In this document: positions 19,396-29,266 of the stretch, piece by piece
How the letters are laid out: every line of letters begins with the position of its first letter
How positions within the stretch are numbered: the first letter of the stretch is position 1
Assembly (NCBI GenBank): GCA_947471745.1
Contig: CANJKZ010000020.1
Span: 1-64,000 of the forward strand
DNA length: 64,000 bases
Source of the DNA: Closterium sp. Naga37s-1
Lineage: Eukaryota > Streptophyta > Zygnematophyceae > Desmidiales > Closteriaceae
Direction of reading: 5' to 3'
The notes under the pieces: model-generated
The model's database searches: none
Told to the model about the DNA's origin: nothing
What the model saw: the letters and a program-made list of their open reading frames with translations, nothing else
Translations under genes and position numbers: made by a program

Positions 19396-19525
19396 TGTCA
19401 AACTTATATGCTATAGTGTGTGTAGGCCGTAGTGGGGTAGTTCATATGGGGTACACCACTTTAGGGTTTCCTACTTGTACTCCTGATGCTGCTCAATGCA
19501 ATCATTCGTCGTTCTTATTCTCACA
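19396..19525 (+). repeat. 3' LTR of element A
   Basis: 130 bp, TGTCAAACTTATATGC ... TTCTCACA, followed by the target duplication CGCGA. Confidence 0.9.
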
Positions 19526-19540
19526 CGCGATATACGAGAG
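19526..19540 (-). pseudogene. 15-bp island of copia D between elements A and C
   Basis: CGCGATATACGAGAG is all that separates A from C. Its first five bases are A's target duplication and its last five are C's. Taking out A and C with one duplication each, the minus strand reads ...MPYLSYIASQLAQYS..., an uninterrupted copia RT-tail sequence. Confidence 0.9.
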
Positions 19541-19674
19541 TGTCAAAGTATATGCATGTTATATATGTGTAGGCTGTAGTGGGGTAGCCAATATGGGGTA
19601 CAGCCCCTTTTAGGGTTTCATACTTGTACCCAACTCTTCCATAGTTGATTCATTCCTGTCTCTAGATTCTAACA
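19541..19674 (+). repeat. 5' LTR of element C
   Basis: Starts TGTCAAAGTATATGCATG, contains TTATATATGTG as a possible TATA region, ends TCTAGATTCTAACA. The LTR of element F (28-31 kb) is a diverged member of the same family. Confidence 0.93.
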
Positions 19675-19692
19675 TGGTTTCAGAGCAGTAGG
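19675..19692 (+). promoter_or_regulatory. primer-binding site of element C
   Basis: TGGTTTCAGAGCAGTAGG; one mismatch in the first 12 bases to the initiator-Met site TGGTATCAGAGC. Confidence 0.85.
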
Positions 19693-19859
19693 TCCGTAGG
19701 ACCGTCTTTTTTTTTCGGGGCCCACCTACCGCTACCCCACGACTGTGACTGTGACTGTGCCTGTGACGTGCTGCGCTGCGCGCGCCGTCTGCCTGCTGCC
19801 TGCTGTCTGCTGACTGCGCGGTCTGCTACTGCTTAGAGCGCGCATACCTGATTCCTGCG

Positions 19860-20480
19860 CGCGGCCCGGTTTTTGCCCCGCGCGTCGCCCAAGCTGCCTG
19901 AGTCGCGCCTCGTCAGCCCGCGCGCGGCTCGCTGCTCCTCCGCGCGCCGCGTCGGCAGCCCGCGCTGCTTGCTGCAGCCCCGCGCGTCGCGTTGCAGCCC
20001 CGCGCGTCGCGTCCGCTGCCCGCACGTCGCGCTGCAGCCCCGCGCGCCGTGGCTGCCGTCCTCGCGCGGCCCTCTGCGGCTTCGCGCCCTGCGCCCGCAG
20101 CTCGCGTAGCCCGCTGCAGCCCCGCGCGCCGCGGCTGCCCCTGTTCGTCACGGCGCCCCCCCCCTGGACGCCGCCCCTGCCTGACTGCCGCCGTCGCTCT
20201 TGCAGCAGCTGCCGCGGAGCGCCCTGCCACAGTCGCGGCCCCGCCCTGCAGAAGCTGCCGCGAAGCCTCCTGGTGCTGTCGCGGCCCCACCCTGCAGCAG
20301 TCCTCGCGGCCCCGCCCTGCAGCAGTCCTCGCGGCCCCGCCCTGCAGCAGTCCTCGCGGCCCCGCCCTGCAGCGGTCACGGCCGCGCCCTGCAGCAGCTG
20401 TCGTGGACCTGCTCTACCGCCGATGCGGCCCTGCTGTGCCGCAGCTGTCGCGGCCGCGCCGTCGCCGACGTCGTGCGCCT
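19860..20480 (+). repeat. GC-rich degenerate repeats in the leader of element C
   Basis: CTGCAGCCCCGCGCGTCGCG-type units (about 19925-20120) give way to CTGCAGCAGTCCTCGCGGCC-type units (about 20285-20380, three near-identical 29-30 bp copies). As in A, this occupies the expected gag position without a recognisable capsid domain. Confidence 0.75.
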
Positions 20481-20699
20481 ACCCAGCCGCCGCCCGCCGA
20501 GCGCCGGCCCTGCTCGCCCGGCGAGCGCCTGCCCTTCCCACCAGAGGTGAGCAACTACCTTGTTCGCGCGTTGCCGCGCCATCTGCCTGCCTGTCTGCCT
20601 GCCTGCCTGCCTGCCTGCCTGCCGCACCTGCCCTGCCCGCGCTGCTACTGCTGCTACTTCTGTTACTGCTGCTAGGCTGTTGCTGCTGCTACTGCTGCT

Positions 20700-21808
20700 A
20701 CTTCTGCTACTGCTGCTCTTGGCGGTGGCCAGATGCAGCTCCAGCGACGTCCACGCGAGTCTCTCACGCCCCAGTAGCTTCGTGAGTGGTACGCTAGTTG
20801 GGGTTGTGGCAGTAGCAGTCGTAGCTGTCGCCCTGGAGCTGGTCAGTTGGGAGCGTCTGGGAGTGGCCAGCTGCAGCTGCAGCGGCGTCCACGCGAGACA
20901 CTTACGTCCCAGCAGCTTCACGAGTGGTACGCTCAGAGTAGAGGGTCTCGGAGTACCGTTCGCTGCCCGTACGTCATTCGCACAGGTGATCGGGCTGGTC
21001 AGGCTTGCGGGACGCTTGGTCACACACAGTCCCGCTGCTTCGCCCGTCTGAGCGACGCCTGGCGTACCGAGTTTGGCGACGAGGCTGAGCTCCCCACCTG
21101 GCTGGAGCTGCTTAGGCAGAGGGTAGATATCTTTGCTCTTGACTATGATGGTATTCTCACTGCCATGTATGCATTGCCTACTAGTGCTGACGGTGCCTGT
21201 TACCTGTGCGTACCGCCTGACCCAGGTATAGAGCCTGCTGCTCTAGGTACTGGTGAGGCTGCTGCTCTGGGTGCTAGTGCGTCTCCTGCTCTAGGTACTG
21301 GTGAGGCTGCTGCTCTGGGTGCTAGTGCGTCTCCTGCTCTAGGTGCTGGTGAGGCCGCTGCTCCAGGTACTGGTGAGTCTGCTCTCTCTGGTACTGCGCC
21401 TACCGAGGCCTTGTACACCTTCACACTTGACTCAGGTGCTTCCCGCTCCTTCTTTCGCGACAGCACCACCCTCACGCCGCTCAGTCGGCCGATTGCAGTC
21501 TCCCTGGCAGACCCCTCTGGGGGTCCAGTCCTTGCGCACTCCTCCACGGTCCTGCCGTGTCCGGCGGTCCCGACTGGCTCCCTGTCAGGTCTTCACCTCC
21601 CCTCGTTCTCTACGAACTTGGTGAGTGGTGCTGACCTCTAGGACCAGTGGGTTGACCACTTCACTCCTGGAGGTCAGCGCGTGACCCACTGTACGTGCTC
21701 CCGGACGGGCCGGCACCTGGCCACGTTTACCCGTGCGCCTGGCTCGAGTCTGTACACACTGACTACTGTGTCCCCTCAGGTCGCTGCGTCCGCGTCTGCG
21801 TCAGGTTA
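20700..21808 (+). pseudogene. element C gag-like zone and protease
   Basis: Two LSPQQLREWY-type motifs open the zone; the first has TAG for the second Gln (20775-20777). Then comes GQACGTLGHTQSRC, resembling a degenerate knuckle, a conserved RQRVDIFALDYDGILTAMYA segment, a short tandem repeat of LG(A/T)GEAAALGASASPA, and protease FTLDSGASRSFFRDS. TAG at 21639-21641 replaces the CAG of element A and another in-frame stop lies near 21808. Confidence 0.82.
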
Positions 21809-21836
21809 GCTAGCGGCCCCCTGCTCGTGTCGCGCT

Positions 21837-22790
21837 TTGTCGCACCAGACCCTCCTTTGGCACCACCGTCTTAGTCACCCCTCGGTGCAGCGCCTTCGTA
21901 GCATGCACCGCCGTGTCCTTGTCTCTGGTCTTCCCAAGGTTCTCCCTCCCCTCCCTCCCTCGCTTGCTCCTCCCTGTCTTCCCTGTGTTGAGGGGCGGCA
22001 GCGCGCCGCTCCTCACTCCTCCTCGTTTCCCCCGACGACTGCTCCCCTGCAGACCCTGCACATGGACGTGTGGGGCCCAGCTCGCGTTAGTGGGCAGGAC
22101 CGCGAGCGGTACTTCCTGCTGGTTGTTGACGACTACTCGCGTTACACCACGGTCTTCCCCTTGCGCACCAAGGGTGAAGTCCCTGATGTTTTGATCCCTT
22201 GGATCCGCGCTGCCCGTCTCCAGCTGTGCGAGCGGTTCGGGACGGAGTTTCCCGTCCTGCGTCTGCACTCTGACAGAGGTGGGGAGTTTTCCTCCGACCT
22301 CCTGCAGAGCTTTTGTCGTGGGGAGGGCATTCGCCAGACGTTCACGCTTCCGGTCTCTCCGCAGCATAATGGGGTTGCTGAACGCCGCATTGGCTTGGTC
22401 ATGGAGGTCGCTCGTACCTCCATGGTCCATGCGGCTGCCCCCCATTTTATGTGGCCGTTTGCGGTCCGCTACGCCGCGCATCAGCTCAACCTCTGGCCCC
22501 GTGTCTCCTTGCCAGAGACCTCGCCCACACTGCGGTGGACGGGGGAGGTTGGCGATGCGTCCGTGTTCCGGGTTTGGGGTTCTCGTGCCTTTGTCCACGA
22601 TACCACATCGGACAAGCTCTCCGCCCGCGCTGTTCCCTGTGTCTTCCTTGGTTTTGTCCCTGACGCACCTGGTTGGCAGTTTTACCACCCCACCTCGCGC
22701 CATGTCTTCCCCTTTCAGGACGTCACGTTCGACGAGTCGGTTCCCTTTTACCGTCTCTTCCCCTACCGCACTGCCCCTCTCCCCCCCCCC
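21837..22790 (+). pseudogene. element C integrase
   Basis: Reads from pre-integrase (TLLWHHRLSHPSVQRL ... CLPCVEG) through the catalytic core HMDVWGPARV, LHSDRGGEFSSDL and NGVAERRIGL to VWGSRAFVHD and FYHPTSRHVFPFQDVTFDES. This segment is open and looks intact. The frame is lost in the run of about 13 C near 22783-22795 at the start of the spacer. Confidence 0.88.
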
Positions 22791-22795
22791 CCCGC

Positions 22796-24680
22796 CGCTC
22801 TTCCTCGCACCAGGTGCTTCCCAGGTAGCCCCCCTCCCCGCTCCCGGTCTTGCTCCTTCAGGTGTGTCTCAGGTAGACCCTCCTCCCTTGACTGCGCCGG
22901 TTGAGGTCACTGGTGACTCAGGTCCTGCTGAGGGTGGTCCTGCTCGGGGTGCTGCTTCTGGGGGTGCTGAGCCTGGGGGTGCGGAGCCTGGGGGTGCTGG
23001 TCCTGGGGGTGCGGAGCCAGGAGGTGCTGAGCCTGGGCGTGAGGAGTCTGGGGGTGCTGAGCCTGGGGGTGCTGAGCCTGGGGGTGCTGAGTCTGGGGGT
23101 GCTGCACCTGGGGGCGCTGCGGCGTCTGGTGAGCTGTCTCCTTGGAGCGGCCGTCTCCGTAGTCGCTCTGCTGGTGCCTCGCCGCTGCATTCTTGTCGTC
23201 GTCTCCCTCTCTCCCCACAGCAGCTGCGTGAGTGGTACGTTGGCCGTCAGGGTCGAGCTGCTGGAGCTGGGGGCCCTGCTGCGGGAGGCGCTGGTGTTGG
23301 AGGCACTGGAGCCAGCACTGTCCCTCTCTCCCCACAGCAGCTGCGTGAGTGGTACGTTAGCCGTCAGGGTCGCGCTGCTGGAGCTAGGGGCCGTTCTGTG
23401 GGAGGCGCTGGAGCTGGTGACTCTGCTACTGGAGTTGCTTCTACTGGAGTTCCTGGGGCAGCTGGTCCCGGAGGTGCTCGTACTGGAGGTACTGGAGCTG
23501 CTGGGGCTGGAGGTCCTGCTGGACCTGGAGGTGCTGCTGTTGACTCTGAGGTTGGAGGCCCTGGAGCTGGGGGTGCCGGTTCTGGGGGTGCTACTGCTGG
23601 TGGCGCTGGAGCTGGAGGTTCTAGAGCTGCTGCGGGTGCTGGCGCTGGAGGTTCTGGCGCTGTTGGAGGTGCTGGCGCTGGTGGCGATGGAGCTGGAGGT
23701 TCTGGAGCTGCTGCGGGTGCTGGCGCTAGAGGTTCTAGAGCTGTTGGAGGTGCTGGCGCTGGTGGCGCTGGAGCTGGAGGTTCTGGAGCTGCTGCGGGTG
23801 CTGGCGCTGGAGGTTCTGGAGCTGTTGGAGGTGCTGGCGCTGGTGGTGCCGGAGCTGGAGGTTCTGGAGCTGTTGGAGGTGCTGGCGCTGGTGGCGCCGG
23901 AGCTGGAGGTTCTGGAGCTGCTGCGGGTGCTGGCGCTGGAGGTTCTGGAGCTGCAGGAGGTGCTGGAGCTACTGGTGCTGGTGGCGCTGCGCCGCCGCGA
24001 CTGTTCTTCGCTCCGCCGTCACCTTCGTCTCTGCCACCGCCTGGCTCCGTGCTTCGCCAGGTTCTTAGCCTCCCGTCTTCTACTGGTCTTCCGTTACAGC
24101 CTGGCTCGCCGCTGCCTGCTCCTTCTCCTTACACTGAGCTGACAGGCGGTCTTGATGAGCGTCGTGAGCCTGCGTCTCGTCCTGTCTCGCCTGTTCGCAC
24201 TGTCCGCACTGGTCATACTGGTCGTCGTGTTCCTCGTGAGCGTCCGCCGGCTGTCCCAGGCACACACCTCATGGCCCTGCGTCCTTCCTCTGCTCCGCAG
24301 CGTGTTCCCCTGCCGTCCCCGCCTGCGTCTTCTCTGCCTGACGTTCCAGAGCCTAAGTCTGACCGCGCTCGTGCTGCTCACCCTACTGTCGTTTGAGTCT
24401 GCTGCTGCGTCTGCCTTAGTCACTGAGCTTGTTGACTTTGCTGCTGCCTGTCGTCTAGACTACGCCGCTAGTCTTGTTGCTGAGTCTGAGTCTGTCTGTC
24501 CTCCGTCCGTCGGGGGTGAGTGTGCTCTTGGCACGGACGTCCTTGAGGACAGGCAGGAGGACCTTGAGTGTCTTGCAGCCTCTACGCCTCATCTCGTGTC
24601 CATGCTGCTTGCCCCTGAGGAGACCCGGATGCTCCAGACATCCCGCCGACCCCGCGCTCTTACGCTGAGGCGATCGCGGG
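22796..24680 (+). pseudogene. element C pol spacer
   Basis: Begins with repeated GGAEPGGAEP units (about 22960-23110), then two LSPQQLREWYV.RQGRAAG copies (about 23210-23260 and 23325-23375), then a GAGAGGSGA repeat array, and the conserved block also found in A (SPYTELTGGLDERREPASRP, VTELVDFAAACRLDYAASL). Small deletions near 24385 and 24620 relative to A shift the frame. Confidence 0.8.
23570..23985 (+). repeat. coding minisatellite GAGAGGSGA/V in element C
   Basis: Units of about 27-54 bp such as GGTTCTGGAGCTGCTGCGGG and GGTGCTGGCGCTGGTGGCG alternate about eight to ten times, encoding Gly/Ala/Ser repeats. Confidence 0.88.
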
Positions 24681-24699
24681 TGAGTACTCCTCTCAGTGG

Positions 24700-26217
24700 C
24701 AGACAGCCATGGATGCAGAGATGGCATCCTGGAAGTCCACAGGCACTTACGTTGACGAGGTTCCCCCTCCTGGGGCGAACATCGTCGATGGCATGTGGAT
24801 TTTCAAGGTGAAGCGGCCGCCAGGTTCTCCGCCTGTCTTCAAGGCTCGTTACGCTGCTCGAGGTTTCAGTCAGCGAGAGGGAGTTGACTTCTTCCAGACC
24901 TTCTCTTCCACCTCGAAGATGACCACTCTTCAGGTGCTGCTGCACGTTGCCGCTCAGCGTGACTACGAGCTTCGCACTCTTGACTTCAGCACAGCTTTCT
25001 TACAGGGCAGCCTGCATGAGGAGATCTGGCTGCGCCGCCCTCCTGGCTTCACTGGGTCGTTCCCTCCTGGTACCCAATGGAGCCTCCGGCGGCCGGTCTA
25101 TGGTCTCCGCCAGGCGCCACGTGAGTGGCACGACACACTGAGGACGACACTTGCTGCTCTTGGGTTTGCTCCGTCGACTGCTGACCCGTCGCTGTTTCTG
25201 CGCACCGACACTTCGCTGCCGCCGTTCTACATCCTCGTGTACGTCGACGACTTGGTCTTCGCCACTGCTGACACTGAGGCTCTCGCCCTGGTGAAGTCGG
25301 AGCTGCAGAAGAGACACACGTGCACAGACCTGGGTGAGCTGCGCAGTTACCTTGGCTTGCAGATCACCCGGGACAGAGCACGCCGCACCATCACACTGAC
25401 TCAGTCACACATGGTGCAGCAGGTCCTTCATCGCTTCGGCTTCACCTGGTCCTCGCCACAGCACACTCCTCTGGCTACAGGTCACTCGCTCTCAGCTCCA
25501 CCTTCGGACGAGTCCGTAGAGCCGAGTGGTCCTTACCCAGAGCTAGTGGGCTGCCTTATGTACCTGATGACCTGCACTCGTCCTGACCTTGCATACCCTC
25601 GTGGCCTTCTGGCTCGCTACGTGGCTCCTGGTAGGCACCGAAAGGTACACATGGATGCTGCTAAGAGGGTACTGCGCTACTTGTGCAGTACATCGGGCAT
25701 GGGGCTCGTGCTTGGAGGACGGGGCGACGTTGTCCTCACTGGGCACTCGGACGCTTCTTGGGTTGACGACCTGGCTACGCAGCAGTGGTGACAGGGTTAC
25801 ACCTTCAGCCTTGGCTCTGGCTCTGTTTCTTGGCGGTCTACACGCTCGTCCTCTGTTCTCGGCTCCAGTTGTGAGGCTGAGATCTACGCCACAGCCATGG
25901 CTGCAGAGGAGCTCCGCTGGCTCACCTACCTGCTGACCGACCTGGGAGAGCGGCCTCGTTCTCCTCCAGTGCTGTACGTAGACAACAAGGCCGCCATTGC
26001 CTTGTGTCAGGAGCACAGACTGGAGCACAGAACGAAGCACATCGCTCTGCGTTACTTCCTGGCTCGAGAGTTGCAGCAGCGTGGTCAGCTTCGTCTTGCT
26101 CACGTGGCCACTCGGGCCAACACTGCTGATATATTCACCAAGGCACTTCCGTCTGGTGATCATCAGCGTTTTTGTACTTTGTTAGGCCTTGTGCCCACGT
26201 TTCCTCACTTGCTGTAG
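24700..26217 (+). pseudogene. element C reverse transcriptase and RNase H
   Basis: RT motifs FKVKRPPGSPPVFKARYAARG, FSTAFLQGSLHEEIW, VYGLRQAPREWHD, VYVDDLVFA and LGLQITRDRA; RNase H GHSDASWVDD, SCEAEIYATAMAAEELRW, DNKAAIAL, ANTADIFTKALP, ending HLL-stop near 26215. A TGA at 25789-25791 falls where the intact element B reads RRSTQGYSF. The first Lys-to-Gly stretch above is given in pieces of family consensus only; apart from that stop the region is nearly intact. Confidence 0.88.
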
Positions 26218-26441
26218 CCTTTGCTTGTACCGTGATCTATATATACCTGCATGCTTGCTCTGCTAGGTAGAGATCACTGTGCTGTTGTTGTTGCATATAT
26301 ACCTATGCATGTGAACTGGCCTTGTGGCCCTTTGCTTGTGCTCAGTGTGTGTGGTGACGTTGTGATCCACCCTGAGCTTGCTTTGCTTCTCCTGACTGGT
26401 CTTGTGACCCCTTGTTCTCCCCCACTTTTCCTATGGGGGTG
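26218..26441 (+). other. 3' untranslated region and polypurine tract of element C
   Basis: GTGATCTATATATACCTGCA, then TGTGATCCACCCTGAGCTTG and GGTCTTGTGACC, ending CTATGGGGGTG at the 3' LTR. Confidence 0.75.
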
Positions 26442-26575
26442 TGTCAAAGTATATGCATGTTATATATGTGTAGGCTGTAGTGGGGTAGCCAATATGGGGT
26501 ACAGCCCTTTGTAGGGTTTCATACTTGTACCCAACTCTTCCATAGTTGATTCATTCCTGTCTCTAGATTCTAACA
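26442..26575 (+). repeat. 3' LTR of element C
   Basis: 134 bp, differing from the 5' copy only around GCCCTTTGTAGG versus GCCCCTTTTAGG, followed by the GAGAG duplication. Confidence 0.93.
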
Positions 26576-26903
26576 GAGAGATAAGGCATGCAGATGACAG
26601 AGGCGAAGAGCAGGCATCCCAGTTGCTGCTGGTAGGTCTGAAGTCCAGCGGGGGACAGGGCTTTGTTGTGAGGTTTGTGGTTCGGTCCCGGTGTGCGTTA
26701 AGGGGTGGAGAGCGGTGCAGGCGCGATGTTGAAGCGTTTGCCAAGTTTCTTCTGCATACTTGGCAGCTGAAAGATTAATAGCGTCTGGTGCGTAGGAGAT
26801 GTTGAGGCCGAGGAACTGATTTACGTCATGGTTGCAGGTGATGTCGACGCACCCTGCAAGGTTCTTCTCGAACTGCTCAAGTAACTCGTCCGCTTGCGCT
26901 TAC
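26576..26903 (-). pseudogene. copia D pol remnant (RT), part 2
   Basis: Minus-strand reading from about 26900: ADELLEQFEKNLAG, DVNQFLGLNISYAPDAINL, then, after a damaged stretch, TYQQQLGCLLFASVICMPYL, which continues across the A and C insertions into the fragment at 5294. These are the copia LGL...I and Y..L.G.L.Y segments after the RT catalytic site. The rest of D upstream is missing; gypsy sequence abuts at about 26903. Confidence 0.85.
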
Positions 26904-27210
26904 CTACTACGTTCACAATGCTTCCCATGTTCAGCTACTAAAGCGCTACAAGGACCCCAACCAGCAGTTTCAGGGACGACAGCTACTGCCACCACCACCT
27001 GTTCTCATGCAGGATGAACTAGAGTACGAAGTGGAGCACGTTCTCACTCATCGGCGCCGCGGCGGCAAAACCCTCGGGTTCCTGATACGCTGGAAAGGTT
27101 ATGACCCCACCAAGAACAGTTGGGCTGCAGAAGCTGATATGGGCAACGCACGCCGTGCTCTCAAGGACTATCTTGTCAAGCAGGGTGTATCTCACGCCAC
27201 CCAGATTTGA
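26904..27210 (+). pseudogene. Ty3/gypsy chromovirus pol tail with chromodomain
   Basis: Reads VHNASHVQLLKRYKDPNQQF, then DELEYEVEHVLTHRRR and LIRWKGYDPTKNSWAAEAD, ending KDYLVKQGVSHATQI-stop. The integrase C-terminal HVSLLKRY-like motif followed by E.E.IL..R......YLVKWKGY..E..TWE is diagnostic of a chromodomain-bearing gypsy element (chromovirus), which uses the domain to target chromatin. Everything 5' of it is missing. Confidence 0.88.
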
Positions 27211-27220
27211 GGAGGGGACG

Positions 27221-27592
27221 TGTGACAGTACGACGGCTTATGCTTGGCTTTGCTAGCTTGCCTTGACTTTATTATGCTATTACTAGCTTCGGTTTTATTT
27301 ATCATGCATAGATATGCTTGATTTTCTACGTTAGGTGCATTTTTATGTTCTATTATAGTTATATCACCGAACCATGTTACTTGTACCGAACTCAGGCCTT
27401 TTCGGTTGCCGCCGAATTGCTCTCTATCGAGTTCGGAAAGGTTCTGGTCAGGACGCTTCGCGACCCTCATAACATTCGCGTAACACATGGGTTACCTGCC
27501 TTGTGTCGAGACTATATATAGCTTCGTGTTGTACACAGGCAAATCAATCATTTTACAACCCACTTTTCTGAGATCGATCCTCGATCCTCACA
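27221..27592 (+). repeat. Ty3/gypsy LTR 1
   Basis: Preceded by the polypurine tract GAGGAGGGGACG; starts TGTGACAGTACGAC and ends GATCCTCACA (372 bp). A TATA box GACTATATATAG lies near 27508-27519. Confidence 0.85.
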
Positions 27593-27682
27593 AAGCTGAT
27601 ATGGGCAACGTTCGCCTTGCTTTCAAGGATTATCTTGTCAAGCAGGGTGGTTCTCATGCCACCCAGCTTTGGGGGGTGGACG
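27593..27682 (+). pseudogene. second copy of the gypsy pol tail, 90 bp between two LTRs
   Basis: Encodes ADMGNVRLAFKDYLVKQGGS, matching the end of the pol tail at about 27133-27210, followed by a GGGGGGTGGACG tract and the second LTR. The LTR-tail-LTR order suggests a tandem element with most of its interior deleted. Confidence 0.85.
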
Positions 27683-28041
27683 TGTGAGAGTACGACAACT
27701 TTGCTGGACTTTATTGCTTGATTTTGCTTTATTATGCATTATCTAGCTTAGCTTTGTTTTATCTTGCATGTTTTGCTTGATTTCCTAGTTTCGTTGCTGA
27801 ACTATAGTTATTATAGTTATAGGCACCGAAATAGGTTGAGTGCACTGAATTCTAGGCTTTTCGGTTGCCACCAAATTGCCTTCTACCGAATTTGGGAAAA
27901 ACCCGTTCAAGACGCTTCGCGACCCACGGAACCTTCTCGTAACACCCGGGTTACTGCCTTTGTGTTGAGCCTATATATAGCCTCGTGTTGTACCCAGGTG
28001 ATCATATTATACTTTCTGAACCAGTTCCTTCGATCCTCACA
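27683..28041 (+). repeat. Ty3/gypsy LTR 2
   Basis: Starts TGTGAGAGTACGAC, has CTATATATAGCC as TATA region, ends GATCCTCACA (359 bp). Clearly diverged from LTR 1 but alignable throughout. Confidence 0.85.
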
Positions 28042-28690
28042 AACAAGGTGCGGGTACCACGGGAGGCAGCTACAGCGTAAGCACTGGTCTCAGCCTCCAA
28101 GAGTCGTGACTCAACGAGGCTAGGGTGAGCTCGGTGGGTCGAGAGAGAGGAAGTGGTCTTGGATGGGGCAATGGGAGTCAAAGAGGGAGTTCTCAGCCAG
28201 AAACTCTGGCTTGAGAGCAGCACGATGGCGAAGGTTATTGGAGCGCAGGTGAGTCATGAGGTCAGCGTCAGTGGGGATGTTGGACTGAGGTACGGCAGAA
28301 GCGGGCGGCCTAGGACGGCAAAGGAGGGGGAGAAATAGTGTTTCACTACAGCGTCGTAGAGCGCTTTGGCCGTTTTTAGCTGGCGAAAGTGGGCTCGCTG
28401 GTCGGACGGGAGGTGGTTGCGGACTGCAAGCGCCGCAGTGGCATCCCGAGCTAACCACCGTGTACTAGCTATTTGGTAAGCCTTATACTACTGCTGTGCT
28501 TCTGCTGTCGCGGTAGGGGCAGGCGCAGTCGGAGTGGGGTGAGGAGAGGGAGCCTGAGGTGTGCTCAAATAGAGATAAGTTGTCCTTGGTAACGCTAAGA
28601 AGGTACAAGTAAAGCCCCTCGAGCCAGAACTCGTAATCGACAGGGCTACCCTCGGCATCAAACTCCAGTACAGTGGGAGTCGCTATAGTG
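28042..28690 (-). pseudogene. copia F gag (capsid) remnant
   Basis: Minus-strand reading resembles the element B gag: ATPTVLEFDAEGSPVDYEFW (B has ATSRILTFDPEGRPVDFPGW), then STRWLARDATAALAVRNHLP, KALYDAVVKHYFSPSFAVLG, ADLMTHLRSNNLRHRAALK and SRLLEAETSAYAVAASRGT. The start codon reads ATA, and stops and frameshifts are present. It is cut at 28041 by gypsy LTR 2. Its LTR belongs to the element C family, so F shows that this LTR family once carried a capsid gene. Confidence 0.82.
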
Positions 28691-29148
28691 AGCAGTTCGG
28701 CCTAGCGACAGTGACGAAGAAGGCAGTGAAAGGGGCAGTGCTAGGATGGAGAGGCAGCAGTAGGCCCGGGCGACACGGATAGGGCGGCTCGGCAGGGCGG
28801 CTCAGCAGGGCGGCTCGGCGCAGAGTGCGGCAATGTGGGCAGCGCGGGCGGCAATGCGAGTGGTTGGGCTGAAGTGGGCGGCGGGGCTGTAGCGTGGGTG
28901 GCAGTAAGGGCAGCAGCAGAGCGAGCAGCAGCGCAGCAGCTCGTGTGGGGCAGCGTGCGGTTGGGCAGCGCGCAGGCGCGGCGCGCAGCAGGGCGGCTCG
29001 TGGGTAGCGCGGCGTGCGGCGAATGGGGTGCAGCGGATCGCAGTAGCGGCGTGCGGCAGGCGGTGCAACGTGCGACGTGCTGGGCAGCGGGGCACGAAAA
29101 AAAAAAAAAAAACGGTCCTAATGACCTACTGTACGTAATCTGAAACCA
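28691..29148 (-). other. leader and primer-binding site of copia F
   Basis: The minus strand starts with primer site TGGTTTCAGATTACG (29134-29148), then ...CAGTAGGTCATTAGGACCG and a T-run, alignable to the start of C's leader, then a GC-rich degenerate repeat zone (GCACGCCGCGCTACC-like) up to the gag start. Confidence 0.7.
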
Positions 29149-29266
29149 TGATAGAAACAAAGCCGCATGAATGATTTGCATAGAAAGAGAACTGGTGCAA
29201 CTACCTAACCCTAAAAGGGTCATACCCCTTAGACTAGAGAGTAACCCACTACAGCCTTCACACGTA

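Larger units (their letters stand above)
5295..19525 (+). mobile_element. Ty1/copia element A, interrupted by element B
   Basis: 130-bp LTRs at 5295-5424 and 19396-19525 are flanked by the perfect 5-bp target duplication CGCGA (5290-5294 and 19526-19530). The primer site TGGTATTAGAGCAG follows the 5' LTR, and GGGGGTG precedes the 3' LTR. The body is split at 8744/16155 by element B in the opposite orientation; without B, A is about 6.8 kb. Order: repeat-rich leader, short gag-like zone, protease, integrase, long Gly/Ala/Glu spacer, reverse transcriptase, RNase H, 3' UTR. At least five stops and one 26-nt deletion make it defective. It sits inside old element D. Confidence 0.93.
19541..26575 (+). 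mobile_element. Ty1/copia element C, complete but defective
   Basis: 134-bp LTRs (19541-19674, 26442-26575) differ at only one or two bases, and the flanks carry a perfect GAGAG duplication (19536-19540, 26576-26580). Primer site TGGTTTCAGAGCAGTAGG follows the 5' LTR; TATGGGGGTG precedes the 3' LTR. Order matches A: repeat-rich leader, LSPQQL motif zone, protease, integrase, Gly-rich spacer, RT, RNase H, 3' UTR. No capsid domain. Several stops and frameshifts break pol although the LTRs are nearly identical, so the lesions were probably carried during transposition. Confidence 0.94.

Noticed and set aside
28835..29143. Small plus-strand Ala/Gly-rich protein
   Set aside because: Lies antisense to the GC-rich leader of copia F and ends in a homopolymer run.
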